Shown here: piece after piece, positions 33,830 to 42,341 of the stretch | Position numbering within the stretch: position 1 is the first letter of the stretch | How the letters are laid out: every line of letters starts with the position of its first letter | NCBI GenBank assembly: GCA_902521645.1 | Contig: CABYSN010000005.1 | Location: 1 to 44,708 of the forward strand | From: Planctomycetota bacterium | Lineage (GTDB): Bacteria; Planctomycetota; Phycisphaerae; Phycisphaerales; SM1A02 | Reading direction: 5' to 3' | Length of the DNA: 44,708 nt | The notes under the pieces: generated by a model | Databases searched by the model: none | What the model saw: only the letters and a program-made list of their open reading frames with translations | What the model was told of the DNA's origin: nothing | Position numbers and translations under genes: made by a program

Positions 33830-35031
33830 GCCAGCACCTCGTCGGCGAGAACGTCAGGCCCAGGGGAGGAGTGCGATTGAAGATCCTCGATCGATTCGAG
33901 ATCGAGAAATTCCTCGATCCTCGTCGCGCTCCAATGCCAGGCATGGGATGGGCCCCGATCGGGATTGATGCGCGCCGGATGCACCACCACCACCGCGCAA
34001 CGCTCGCTTGCATTGGCTGGTTGGACGGCTTTCATCGCTCTTGCCTCCGTGAGATCGAGGACCGCAAGACCCGCAAGCAGGCGCTGGAGATGCCAGTAGC
34101 CACGTCGAAGCGGAAGAGGTCGGTCATCGAAGCCATGAACGGTCAGGCCGAATTCGAGACCTTCGTTCTCCGCGCAGGCACACAGAGACGCCGCCATGGT
34201 GATCGCACGCTCTTCCAGTTGACGGGCGTCGAAATTCCGCTTGGAATCGAATCGAAGCTTGGAGGGATCCTCGGAGAGATCCAGCATGACGCGCACTCGG
34301 GGCGGAGTCGATTCGGAACGTTGGATGACCAGGAGGTCGTCATTCGCCTGGGGTCGTTTCCAGAAGACCTGGCGCACACTGTCTCCGGGCTTGAACTCCC
34401 GTATTGAAAAGAAGTCCTCTCCCGGACCGGGCCGGGAGGACACCCCGATACCACCCAGTTCGCCCTGCGATACCGAACGGATCAGATCGCTCTTCAATGG
34501 ATGAATCGTGGGCTGAACGAGGATCTCCTGCTCCAGCTCGAAATCGACGCGTCGGTCGATGAAGCCGAAAGGAAAGGCGGTCACGACCCGCACACGTTCG
34601 AGTTGAAGAGCTCCTCGATGAAACGGGGGAAGAACGGCATCACAGACCTGAGACTCGCCCGGTGCGATGCGAGACAACCAGCCGTCGGAACGATTGGCAC
34701 CACGAGTGACGAGACGCTCCCTGATCGGACGTGAGGTGAGGACTTCTTGAAGTCTGATGGCGAAGACGGAACGTTTTCGCGACCGGTTCTCGACCAGATA
34801 CTTGACCATGAGCGGTGAACCGCTCGAGGCACTCCTGGTCTCGAGTCTGGTGACACGAAGATTGCGCACCATCTTCGCACTCACCACTCCTGAAATCAGG
34901 ATCATGGCCAGAAGTACGCCGAACCCCCATACCACCAGATTGTTCGGCCTCTGCGCCGCGGCAAGTCCGACGAGAAGCGTCAGAACCACGAAGAGGATTC
35001 CGGAGAGGTTGATGTGATAACGCATCATCAT
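33826..35031 (-). CDS. DUF58 domain-containing protein
   Basis: A 401-residue protein with two N-terminal membrane helices (INLSGILFVVLTLLVGLAAA and LVVWGFGVLLAMILISGVV). A beta-rich region is followed by the DUF58 domain signature RPGPGEDFFSIREFKPGDSV and RQVFWK, then a von-Willebrand-A-like fold (VRVMLDLSEDPSK). The family acts with MoxR AAA+ ATPases and transglutaminases, in unclear envelope or chaperone-like functions. It overlaps the transglutaminase gene by 4 nt (ATGA). Three consecutive ATG codons at 35031, 35028 and 35025 make the start ambiguous by two residues. TATGCT lies 9 nt upstream. Confidence 0.92.
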   Translation of the reverse strand: MMMRYHINLSGILFVVLTLLVGLAAAQRPNNLVVWGFGVLLAMILISGVVSAKMVRNLRVTRLETRSASSGSPLMVKYLVENRSRKRSVFAIRLQEVLTSRPIRERLVTRGANRSDGWLSRIAPGESQVCDAVLPPFHRGALQLERVRVVTAFPFGFIDRRVDFELEQEILVQPTIHPLKSDLIRSVSQGELGGIGVSSRPGPGEDFFSIREFKPGDSVRQVFWKRPQANDDLLVIQRSESTPPRVRVMLDLSEDPSKLRFDSKRNFDARQLEERAITMAASLCACAENEGLEFGLTVHGFDDRPLPLRRGYWHLQRLLAGLAVLDLTEARAMKAVQPANASERCAVVVVHPARINPDRGPSHAWHWSATRIEEFLDLESIEDLQSHSSPGPDVLADEVLA

Positions 35032-35040
35032 GTCAGGAAG

Positions 35041-35046
35041 AGCATA
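35041..35046 (-). promoter_or_regulatory. Candidate -10 box before the DUF58 gene
   Basis: TATGCT ends 9 nt before the first of three ATG codons (35031). It could give a nearly leaderless internal start in the operon. It partly overlaps the 21-nt gap after the preceding gene. Confidence 0.28.
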
Positions 35047-35052
35047 CGAACC

Positions 35053-35544
35053 TCAACGACCGTAGAGCTCCAACTCTCTGCGCATTCTTTCACGTTCCGC
35101 GTCCATCTCATCGATTTTCGGGGCTGGAGCACCGGGGACCATGTCGAAGATCAGAAGGAAATCAGAGAGATTGGAAGGGAGCTCTCCGAAGAACTCGACG
35201 GTTCTGTTCCGGGGATGCGTGCATCGAAAAAGCCATTCTTCGACCATCCAACCCGCTCCGAAGGCATCCACATCGAGAAGGAACGAACCATCGGACTGAC
35301 TTCCGGCTCGTGCGACGACCCTTCGATTCATGCTCTTGGGATCTCGAATCAGTTCGATGGTGGCTCCGGAGACCTGTCGACCGGGAATCGAAAGCGGATC
35401 GTTGTCGACGCTCTGCACCAGACGACCACCGGGAGACTGGGCGTTGACGACACGACCTGCCAGCACATGACCACTCGAGCATCCAAGTGAACCGCAGAGC
35501 AAGAACACCAGAGAGACCGTGCGGAAGAGAGATGAAGGGGACAT
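35053..35544 (-). CDS. Exported protein with a carboxypeptidase-regulatory-like domain
   Basis: A 163-residue protein with a signal peptide (VSLVFLLCGSLGC, Cys22 a possible lipidation site). The mature part contains a short beta-sandwich of the carboxypeptidase-regulatory-like type: GRQVSGATIELIRDP, then SQSDGSFLLDVDAFGAG and VEFFGELP. It ends in a charged helix (DEMDAERERMRRELELYGR). ATG 35544 has GGAG 6 nt upstream; an in-frame start at 35565 abuts the previous stop but lacks one. It is part of the run from leuS to the methyltransferase. The fold call is tentative. Confidence 0.68.
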   Translation of the reverse strand: MSPSSLFRTVSLVFLLCGSLGCSSGHVLAGRVVNAQSPGGRLVQSVDNDPLSIPGRQVSGATIELIRDPKSMNRRVVARAGSQSDGSFLLDVDAFGAGWMVEEWLFRCTHPRNRTVEFFGELPSNLSDFLLIFDMVPGAPAPKIDEMDAERERMRRELELYGR

Positions 35545-35565
35545 GCGGCACTCCGAAGAAGACAC

Positions 35566-35985
35566 TCAGTTCAAGGACATGACAATGATTGCGATGGTGC
35601 ACATGACCAGAATCGCGAAACCGATGATCAGCCCGGACACCCCGATGAGACGACCGAACCCATGCACGACCTGACGTTGCTCGATGACGTCCCTGACTTC
35701 GGTCGGCATCTCACCCAGATCCACCTCGTCCCAGTCGATCGATTCCGCATGGATCCGGGAAATCTCAAGCGTCTGCTTCGCCAGATCGAACTGATCGCGT
35801 GGAACCCGGACAGCGACTTCGCTGCCAGGCATCCAGTCGCAGGGAATCGCGGCGAAAGGCGATGAATCCACCACCGCGGAGATTCCGGCATCTTCGAGCA
35901 CGGCGCGAAGCGACTGGGCTTCGAGTTCGTGCCGACATGAGCAGAGTCTGACCAGCGGGGCGACCGATCCATCATCGGGAGTCAT
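35566..35985 (-). CDS. DUF2007-like protein with a C-terminal membrane helix
   Basis: A 139-residue protein. Residues ~12-70 resemble the DUF2007 putative signal-transducing domain, which opens LVRLCSCRHELEAQSLRAVLEDAGI and continues through GSEVAVRVPRDQFDLAKQTLE. A linker and a membrane helix (LIGVSGLIIGFAILVMCTIAIIVM) follow. GGAGG lies 7 nt before the ATG at 35985. The gene overlaps the preceding 422-aa gene by 4 nt (ATGA), so translation is probably coupled. DUF2007 has no established biochemical role. Confidence 0.75.
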   Translation of the reverse strand: MTPDDGSVAPLVRLCSCRHELEAQSLRAVLEDAGISAVVDSSPFAAIPCDWMPGSEVAVRVPRDQFDLAKQTLEISRIHAESIDWDEVDLGEMPTEVRDVIEQRQVVHGFGRLIGVSGLIIGFAILVMCTIAIIVMSLN

Positions 35986-37250
35986 GCGGGCCCTCCGTCC
36001 TCGGGGGATTGTTCGAAGGCCCAGTCGATGACCTGAGCGACAAGGCAGGTGGCGGAGTCTCCGCGACGACGACCAGCTCCATCCTGAAGAAGCGTACCAG
36101 TGACCTCGTATGCACTTGCTTGCTGGACATGAATCCAGGTGTGAAGCCGATCGTCACCATCTTCCCCGAGCGCGAGGCATGCGATCATGGAATGACCCGA
36201 AGCATGCGCTTCGAGAAGCTGCGACCACGTCTGCCGTGCCTGGAGCGAGCGTACCAACGACCAGGCAGGCGTCCTTTCCAGAGCGCAGCTTCCGGAAATC
36301 AGACCTTCCACCACGTCGGAGGGCCAGGTGTAGATCGAACCGAAACGCCCTCGAGGTTCATGACCGCACAACACGGCCCGCCCCCGGGTGAGATCTCCAC
36401 CGATGCTCTCCTCGAGAGAAGACCGGTGTTCGTTGTTGCCGATCGATCCGGGGGAGAGCGAAGCGGCCTGGTCCTGCCAGGTGCGCAACCGCAAGGCGAC
36501 GCCCATCCCCGCCGGGAAGACGACGTCGGGATCAGGAATTCCCTTCATGAGGATGAGTCCCCCCACCGACTCGAGAAGTTCCGCGGCGACGGGCAGCAGA
36601 TCACCCGGGACCTCGAGCATCTCGAGCTCGGGGCGGCCACATCGATGCAGTCCCTGTGTTCTCAACCAGACCGAGGAACCTTCCTCGGGTCGCTCATGAG
36701 TCGCCGCCGCGTGGATCCTGAAGAGCGCATGCTCATCGAAGGACGGAGGATCCGAAGCGAATCTGAAGGCGACCTCAGATCCCGAGAACCACTGCTCCGT
36801 CTCCTCATCGAGCATGGCGGTGGATTCAGGCCAGGCACCATGCAGCAGAGAAGCCATGTCGGACCAGACCTCCAGCGGTCGTTCGGGATCCAGCACGGTC
36901 TGGACCCCCACCATCCAACGAGCTTCGGCGGCCACCTCGGGCAGACCTCGGTGATTCTCGATCTTCTCACACCAGACGATCAGTGGCACCGGGTGTTCCG
37001 CAAGACCGATCGCCTTCACCCAGAGCGCGAAAGGAGGACCGTTCAAGGGGACGTCCAACTCGACGAATTTCGACTCCTGATCCCCGACACCGGACAGCAC
37101 CGCCTGCAGAAGATCATGCGCCGGCATCACGTCGCCGGGAAGCGCGAGGAGGATGGTGGATGGAACAGGTTCAGGAAGACCCCAGACACCGTCGGAGGAC
37201 TCACCGAACACCGGAAGTGGAAAGTCGGAGTTGGACTGTTCGGAACTCAT
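35982..37250 (-). CDS. Hypothetical cytosolic protein (422 aa)
   Basis: A 422-residue acidic protein with no signal peptide or membrane segment. The first ~100 residues form a possible alpha/beta domain (ILLALPGDVMPAHDLLQAVL, FVELDVPLNGPPFALWVKAIG). The middle has SSVWLRTQGLHRCGRPELEML, a stretch reminiscent of a few DUF families seen with DUF2314-like proteins, but I cannot name one. The C-terminal ~120 residues (RFGSIYTWPSDVVEGL, RLHTWIHVQQASAYEV) may be a separate domain. It overlaps the DUF2007-like gene by 4 nt and starts 28 nt after leuS. A long opposite-strand frame exists but is an antisense shadow. Confidence 0.72.
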   Translation of the reverse strand: MSSEQSNSDFPLPVFGESSDGVWGLPEPVPSTILLALPGDVMPAHDLLQAVLSGVGDQESKFVELDVPLNGPPFALWVKAIGLAEHPVPLIVWCEKIENHRGLPEVAAEARWMVGVQTVLDPERPLEVWSDMASLLHGAWPESTAMLDEETEQWFSGSEVAFRFASDPPSFDEHALFRIHAAATHERPEEGSSVWLRTQGLHRCGRPELEMLEVPGDLLPVAAELLESVGGLILMKGIPDPDVVFPAGMGVALRLRTWQDQAASLSPGSIGNNEHRSSLEESIGGDLTRGRAVLCGHEPRGRFGSIYTWPSDVVEGLISGSCALERTPAWSLVRSLQARQTWSQLLEAHASGHSMIACLALGEDGDDRLHTWIHVQQASAYEVTGTLLQDGAGRRRGDSATCLVAQVIDWAFEQSPEDGGPA

Positions 37251-37278
37251 GGATCTTCGACTCGCATCAATCGATAGG

Positions 37279-40119
37279 TCAGTTGGCGACGATGTTCACC
37301 AGACGACCGGGTACGACGACCATCTTTCGAACGGTGAGCCCTTCGAGAAGTTCACTGATCCGCTCATCGGCGAGAGCGGCCGCTTCCAGAGTCTTCTGGT
37401 CGGCATCAGCGGCGACGAGAATCCGACTTCTCACCTTGCCAAGAATCTGCACCGGGATCTCCACCTGATCATCCACCAGCATGGAGGGATCGAAGACGGG
37501 CCAGGACTCGAGCGCGACCGATGATTCACGGCCCAGTCGATGCCAGAACTCCTCCGCGACATGAGGGACGAAGGGAGCGAGCAGAAGCGTGAACTTCTCG
37601 AACTGGGCACGGGACAGACCGACACCGGTGGCTTCGTTCACGAATTCGATCATGGCCGCGATCGCGGTGTTGAATGCAAGTCGCTGAATGTCCTCGCCGA
37701 CCTTGTGGATCGTCCGATGAAGACTTCGCTCGACCGCATCGTCGCCCTCTTCGAGAAGATGGAGCGCCCCATTCTCCTCGTCGATGACGAGGCGCCATGC
37801 CCGCTGGAGGAAACGATGGACACCGACGATGTCCCGGGTGTTCCAGGGCGCCGAAGCCTCGAGCGGACCCATGTACATCTCGTAGAGACGCATGGTGTCG
37901 GCTCCGTATTCGGCGACGACGTCATCGGGGTTCACGACGTTGCGGAGAGATTTGGACATCTTCGCCACGATCCGCTCGACCGATTCCCCCGTCTCTCGCT
38001 CGACGTGACCACCATCACGTTCGCAGACCGCGTCGACAGCGACCAGAGATCCATCGGCACGCTTGTAGGCGAACGACGTGATCATCCCCTGGTGGAAGAG
38101 CTTGTTCATCGGCTCGGGAGTGGACACCTCACCGAGGTCGAAGAGAATCTTGTGCCAGAATCGGGCGTAGAGCAGATGCAGGACCGCGTGCTCCGCACCT
38201 CCGATGTAGAGATCCACGCCTCCGACCTGGTTGTTCTTCGCGTCGAAGGACTCCTCTCCGGGAGCCAGTGAGACGTCGGAAGGCTTCGAACGTTCACTCA
38301 GCAACCAGTAACGCTCGGCTCTGGGATCGACGAATCGATCTTCGCATGACGGGCTGCAGTACCTGAGAAAATACCAGCAGGATCCCGCCCAGCCGGGCAT
38401 GGTGTTGGTCTCACGTCTGACCGGAGTGTCCGGATCAAGAAGATCCGGATCCACGCCGGCTTCTCCCGCAGTCGTGTTGACCCAGTCGAGCGCCTTTCCA
38501 AGAGGCGGCGTCGGCTCGTCGCTCTCGACGGGTTCGTAGTCCTCGAGTTCGGGAAGCATCACGGGAAGCGCGGAATCAGAGACAGGGTAATGACGCCCCT
38601 GTTCGTCATAGACGATCGGGAAGGGCTCCCCCCAGTAACGCTGACGACTGAAGAGCCAGTCTCGAAGCTTGTAATTGACGTGACGATTCCCGCATCCCTC
38701 GGACTCCAGCCAGTCGATGACGACATCCTTGGCGGATTGGGTGTCGAGGCCGTCGAGAGAGATCCGATCGTTGACGCTGTTCATCGCGTTGCCTGAACCA
38801 CACCATGCAGCGTGTTCCACGTCGTCACCGCCCTCGACGACGGACACGATCGGGAGGTCGAAGGCTCTGGCGAAATCATGATCGCGCTGATCGTGGCCGG
38901 GGACGGCCATGATGGCGCCGGTCCCGTAGCCAGCAAGCACGTAATCCGCGGTCCAGACCGGTATCGATCGTCCAGTCGCGGGATTCGTCGCTTCGATCCC
39001 CAGAGAGACGCCCGTCTTCTCCTTCGAATCAGCCATTCGATCGACATCGGATCGGTTTCGGGAAGCGGTGACATACTCGGTCAGCGCCGAATCGCATCCT
39101 GCTGCGATGACCGAATCGACGAGAGGATGCTCGGGAGCCACCACCATGTATGTCGCTCCGAAGATCGTGTCGGGACGCGTCGTGAAGATCTCCAGATCCC
39201 CGTCACCGACGGGAAAACGTATGGTCGCACCTTCCGATCGACCGATCCATTCACGCTGCATCGTGCGGGTCGATTCGGGCCAGTCCACGACATCGAGATC
39301 CTCGAGCAGTCGATCGGCGTATTCGGTGATTCTGAACATCCACTGCCGAAGAGGCTTTCGCAGGACCGGAAAACCCCCGCGTTCGCTTCGTCCATCGATC
39401 ACCTCCTCGTTGGCAAGCACCGTGCCGAGCCGAGGACACCAGTTCACCGTCTGCTCTCCGAGATAGGCGAGGCGACGAGTGTCGAGATAGTCACGCCGAG
39501 AGGAGTCATCCATGGCGGACCATTGCATCTGCGTTCCATCGACATCGAACGGCTGCACCGAACCTGATTCCAGTTGGTCGAGCAACCGACCGATGGGCGA
39601 CGCCTTCTGTGTCGCGGGATCGAAAAAGGACTGATAGGCCTTCAGCCAGATCCATTGAGTCCAGCGGTAATAGGATTCATCCGTGGTGGAAATCTCACGC
39701 GACCAGTCGTAACTGAAACCGAATCCCTTCAGCTGCCGTCGGAAGGTGTTGATGGCCTTGATCGTGGTGTCCCTGGGGTGGACTCCGGTCTGGACCGCAT
39801 ACTGCTCTGCGGGAAGTCCGAAGGAGTCGAAGCCCATCGGATGGAGGACATTGAAACCATTCATCCTCTTGAAGCGTGAGATGATGTCGCTTCCGATGTA
39901 CCCCTCGGGATGACCGACATGAAGACCTGCTCCCGATGGATAGGGAAACATGTCGAGACAGTAGTACTTCGGCCGACCTTCATCGAATCTGGAGTCACCG
40001 GGATTTCCGACGACGTAGGTCCCCTGTTCGTCCCACCATGACTGCCAGCGTGACTCGAGAGCGTTGGCGACGGTGGCGTCGTAGCGATGGGAAGGGCGAT
40101 CTTGATTCTGATCGGTCAT
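37279..40119 (-). CDS. leuS: Leucyl-tRNA synthetase
   Basis: A 946-residue class Ia synthetase charging tRNA-Leu. The HIGH box appears as LHVGH (residues 66-70) within MFPYPSGAGLHVGHPEGY. The editing CP1 domain has the TRPDTIFGATYMVVAPEHPL block. The KMSKS box is at residues 720-724, and the C-terminal domain ends in the tRNA-binding VRKMVVVPGRLVNIVAN. Length is slightly above that of E. coli LeuRS. The ATG at 40119 has AGGA about 12 nt upstream. It lies 107 nt from folC on the same strand and 28 nt before the 422-aa gene, which may be co-transcribed. No T-box leader is seen. Confidence 0.97.
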   Translation of the reverse strand: MTDQNQDRPSHRYDATVANALESRWQSWWDEQGTYVVGNPGDSRFDEGRPKYYCLDMFPYPSGAGLHVGHPEGYIGSDIISRFKRMNGFNVLHPMGFDSFGLPAEQYAVQTGVHPRDTTIKAINTFRRQLKGFGFSYDWSREISTTDESYYRWTQWIWLKAYQSFFDPATQKASPIGRLLDQLESGSVQPFDVDGTQMQWSAMDDSSRRDYLDTRRLAYLGEQTVNWCPRLGTVLANEEVIDGRSERGGFPVLRKPLRQWMFRITEYADRLLEDLDVVDWPESTRTMQREWIGRSEGATIRFPVGDGDLEIFTTRPDTIFGATYMVVAPEHPLVDSVIAAGCDSALTEYVTASRNRSDVDRMADSKEKTGVSLGIEATNPATGRSIPVWTADYVLAGYGTGAIMAVPGHDQRDHDFARAFDLPIVSVVEGGDDVEHAAWCGSGNAMNSVNDRISLDGLDTQSAKDVVIDWLESEGCGNRHVNYKLRDWLFSRQRYWGEPFPIVYDEQGRHYPVSDSALPVMLPELEDYEPVESDEPTPPLGKALDWVNTTAGEAGVDPDLLDPDTPVRRETNTMPGWAGSCWYFLRYCSPSCEDRFVDPRAERYWLLSERSKPSDVSLAPGEESFDAKNNQVGGVDLYIGGAEHAVLHLLYARFWHKILFDLGEVSTPEPMNKLFHQGMITSFAYKRADGSLVAVDAVCERDGGHVERETGESVERIVAKMSKSLRNVVNPDDVVAEYGADTMRLYEMYMGPLEASAPWNTRDIVGVHRFLQRAWRLVIDEENGALHLLEEGDDAVERSLHRTIHKVGEDIQRLAFNTAIAAMIEFVNEATGVGLSRAQFEKFTLLLAPFVPHVAEEFWHRLGRESSVALESWPVFDPSMLVDDQVEIPVQILGKVRSRILVAADADQKTLEAAALADERISELLEGLTVRKMVVVPGRLVNIVAN

Positions 40120-40226
40120 CTGAAAGCGGATCCTGGTCGTGAGACGGATGTGATGTGCCGGGGCGCGATCTCCCCGTTGTTCACGACTCTACCAATCGGG
40201 GTGCATCCTGACACGCCGAGGTCGAA

Positions 40227-41750
40227 TCAGCGCATCTTGTCGAGGTGCTTCAAGGTCTCACCGACCAGATAGAAGCTCCCGGTGACACAGATGAGATCTT
40301 CACGACTGACGGCCCGGGAAGCCAGTTCGATGGCTTCCGGAATGGTGTCGGCGATCTGGCTCATCTTTCCACTGAGTTCCGTGAAAGTGCGCTGAAGGTC
40401 GACGGGATCGGCGGCACGCGGATTGCCCTGCGCACGGGTGAAGATGATCTTGTCGGCACCCAGATTCACCCGATTCAACATCTCCTCGACATTCTTGTCC
40501 TGACAGCAACCGAAGATGCAGACCATGGAATCGTAGGGAAGGTGCGCCCCGACGCAGCGCATCAGCGCACCCAGCGATTCGGGGTTGTGCGCGCCATCCA
40601 CGAGAATGCGAGGGCTCTTCCAGGCCAGCTGCATCCGCCCGCTCATTTTCGTCTTGGCCAGACCGTGTGTGAGACGGTCATCGGGGCACTTGAAACCGGC
40701 ACGCTTGAGAAGATCCATCAATCCCAGTGCGAGACCGCAATTGAGCGCCTGATGCTCGCCGGCAAGTGGCACGGGAAGATGCTCGAGTCGACTCAAGTCG
40801 GTGTAGAGACACACCCTCGTATGCGGCCCGAGTTCGTTGGTGGAACAGAAGCGGTTGCTGAATTCGATGTCCCGATTCACGATCTGCAGAGGTGCGCCGC
40901 ATTCGTCGGCGGCGCTCTGGAAGACGGCATCCACCTCGGGGTCCTGCTCGAAAGTCAGGCAGGGAACATCCTTCTTGAAGATCCCGGCTTTTTCCCGGGC
41001 GATGTCGACAAGCGTGTTTCCGAGAATGCGTTCATGATCAAGCGCGATCTTCGTGATCGCGATGGCTTCCGGCTTGATGACGTTCGTACAGTCGAGACGA
41101 CCACCAAGGCCCGCCTCGATGATGGCGATGTCGACCGCTTCCTCCGCGAAGTGCATGAATGCGAGCGCGGTCATGATCTCGAAGAAAGTGGGCACGAAAT
41201 CAAGACCCTCGACCACTTCCGCGATCTTCTTCATCAAGACCACGAATGTCGCATGGGCGATCATCTCCCCATCGATGCAGACGCGTTCCCGCAGATCCGT
41301 GAGATGAGGCGAGGTGTAGGATCCCACGGCGTAACCGCACTCATGAAGCATGGCACCGACCATCGCCGAGGTCGATCCTTTGCCGACCGTTCCGGCGATG
41401 TGGATCGTCCGAACCTGTTCGTGGGGATCGCCGAGGGCGCTCAGAAGCGTGCGCATACGATCGAGCTTGAAGGACTCGACGTCCCGAATCACCCGCATCC
41501 GCTCGAAATCGGGACGATTGAGAAGATATTTCACCGCGTTGGGGTAGGACGTGATCGATGCGGGGCTGATGATCTTCGTCTTCGAAGCCCTTGGCTTCAG
41601 TTCAAGTGATGAGGCAGCTCGCTTGGTCGTGGAGGTCGAGCTCGAACCAGCCTTGGATGACGCTGATTTGGTGCGAGATGATTTCTTGAGGGTCCCGGTC
41701 GTTCCTGCTTTGGAGGCGGAAGAGGGACGTTTTGCGGTCTTTTTAGCCAT
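40227..41750 (-). CDS. folC: Folylpolyglutamate synthase / dihydrofolate synthase with a basic N-terminal tail
   Basis: A 507-residue Mur-ligase-family enzyme that adds glutamate to dihydropteroate and to folates. The catalytic part starts near residue 65. It has the P-loop IAGTVGKGSTS, the SYTSPHL motif, IIEAGLGGRLDCTN and the C-terminal ILVDGAHNPES. The first ~60 residues are an extra low-complexity tail with 16 Lys/Arg, 15 Ser and one acidic residue, resembling histone-H1-like tails. Typical FolC is about 420-450 residues, which matches the core alone. The ATG at 41750 is the only start that includes the tail, and TAAACT lies 9 nt before it. Confidence 0.94.
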   Translation of the reverse strand: MAKKTAKRPSSASKAGTTGTLKKSSRTKSASSKAGSSSTSTTKRAASSLELKPRASKTKIISPASITSYPNAVKYLLNRPDFERMRVIRDVESFKLDRMRTLLSALGDPHEQVRTIHIAGTVGKGSTSAMVGAMLHECGYAVGSYTSPHLTDLRERVCIDGEMIAHATFVVLMKKIAEVVEGLDFVPTFFEIMTALAFMHFAEEAVDIAIIEAGLGGRLDCTNVIKPEAIAITKIALDHERILGNTLVDIAREKAGIFKKDVPCLTFEQDPEVDAVFQSAADECGAPLQIVNRDIEFSNRFCSTNELGPHTRVCLYTDLSRLEHLPVPLAGEHQALNCGLALGLMDLLKRAGFKCPDDRLTHGLAKTKMSGRMQLAWKSPRILVDGAHNPESLGALMRCVGAHLPYDSMVCIFGCCQDKNVEEMLNRVNLGADKIIFTRAQGNPRAADPVDLQRTFTELSGKMSQIADTIPEAIELASRAVSREDLICVTGSFYLVGETLKHLDKMR

Positions 41751-41759
41751 AGTCGAGCC

Positions 41760-41765
41760 AGTTTA
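41760..41765 (-). promoter_or_regulatory. Candidate -10 box of folC
   Basis: On the minus strand TAAACT ends 9 nt before the ATG at 41750, within TTTGATAAACT. No ribosome-binding site is visible, so a very short leader is possible. Confidence 0.3.
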
Positions 41766-41772
41766 TCAAATA

Positions 41773-41822
41773 CGTGATTCGAACACAAATCACGAGGCCT
41801 AATTCCATGCCCGAAATGGAGT
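41773..41822 (-). terminator. Two adjacent hairpins between the 166-aa gene and folC
   Basis: CGTGATT/AATCACG (41773-41779 and 41788-41794) is a perfect 7-bp stem with an 8-nt loop. ATTCCAT/ATGGAGT (41802-41808 and 41816-41822) is a 7-bp stem with one G-U pair and a 7-nt loop. They fill the 90-nt gap. No T run follows on the minus strand, so this may be a rho-type terminator, a processing site or an operator pair in front of the folC promoter. Confidence 0.35.
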
Positions 41823-41840
41823 TATCGCAAAATGTCGACG

Positions 41841-42341
41841 TCACCCCTCGTCGCCATCCGCTTCCGATTGATCAAAGGCATCATCGAGATCCTTGAAGGT
41901 CGGCTCCAGGGAGGCCGGAATGACCCAGATGATCTCGTCCGGTAGAAGGAGATTCGTGCCGTGCCCTGCAGCATCCAGGGCGACGTTGAGACGATGGGTG
42001 AATGCCCGATTGCCGATCAATCCGACCACGGGGCCCCGCAATTCCTTGGCGAGGATTCCGCCGAGAAAAGTGACGATCTCGTCGGTGTCCCCCGTGCCGA
42101 TCTCGATCATCAGAATCGTCCGCTCTCCAAGCGAGACCGCCGAGACGCTTTCAGCTTCGACCTCGGCCTCTCCAAAGACCTGAGCAAGCTGATCGATCAT
42201 CTGCTTCGCCTGGGAAGCCTCTGGACCAAGTGCACCGATTCTTCGGACACGAGACAGCTGATAGTCCGTGAGGTCGAGTTTGGTGATCTGCTGCCGTTCC
42301 TCGGGTTCGGAAGGATCTTCTTCGAAATCCGAATGAGACAT
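41841..42341 (-). CDS. Small acidic hypothetical protein (166 aa)
   Basis: A 166-residue soluble protein with very acidic ends (MSHSDFEEDPSEPEERQQ and DDAFDQSEADGDEG). The core looks alpha/beta (VSLGERTILMIEIGTGD, PVVGLIGNRAFTHRLNVALDAAG) with a C-terminal LLLPDEIIWVIPASLEPT. GGAGGAG lies 4-5 nt before the ATG. The start codon shares one base with the stop of the upstream sulfatase (TGATG), which suggests translational coupling. No family is recognised; it may be specific to the lineage. Confidence 0.7.
   Translation of the reverse strand: MSHSDFEEDPSEPEERQQITKLDLTDYQLSRVRRIGALGPEASQAKQMIDQLAQVFGEAEVEAESVSAVSLGERTILMIEIGTGDTDEIVTFLGGILAKELRGPVVGLIGNRAFTHRLNVALDAAGHGTNLLLPDEIIWVIPASLEPTFKDLDDAFDQSEADGDEG

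Noticed and set aside
36009-37277. 422-codon open frame antisense to the 422-aa gene
   Set aside because: The minus-strand frame has the 4-nt overlap with the downstream gene and protein-like composition. The plus-strand frame overlaps leuS neighbours head-on and is low quality.
40245-41609. 454-codon open frame antisense to folC
   Set aside because: The opposite strand encodes FolC with a clear P-loop and ligase motifs; the antisense frame has no ribosome-binding site or domain.
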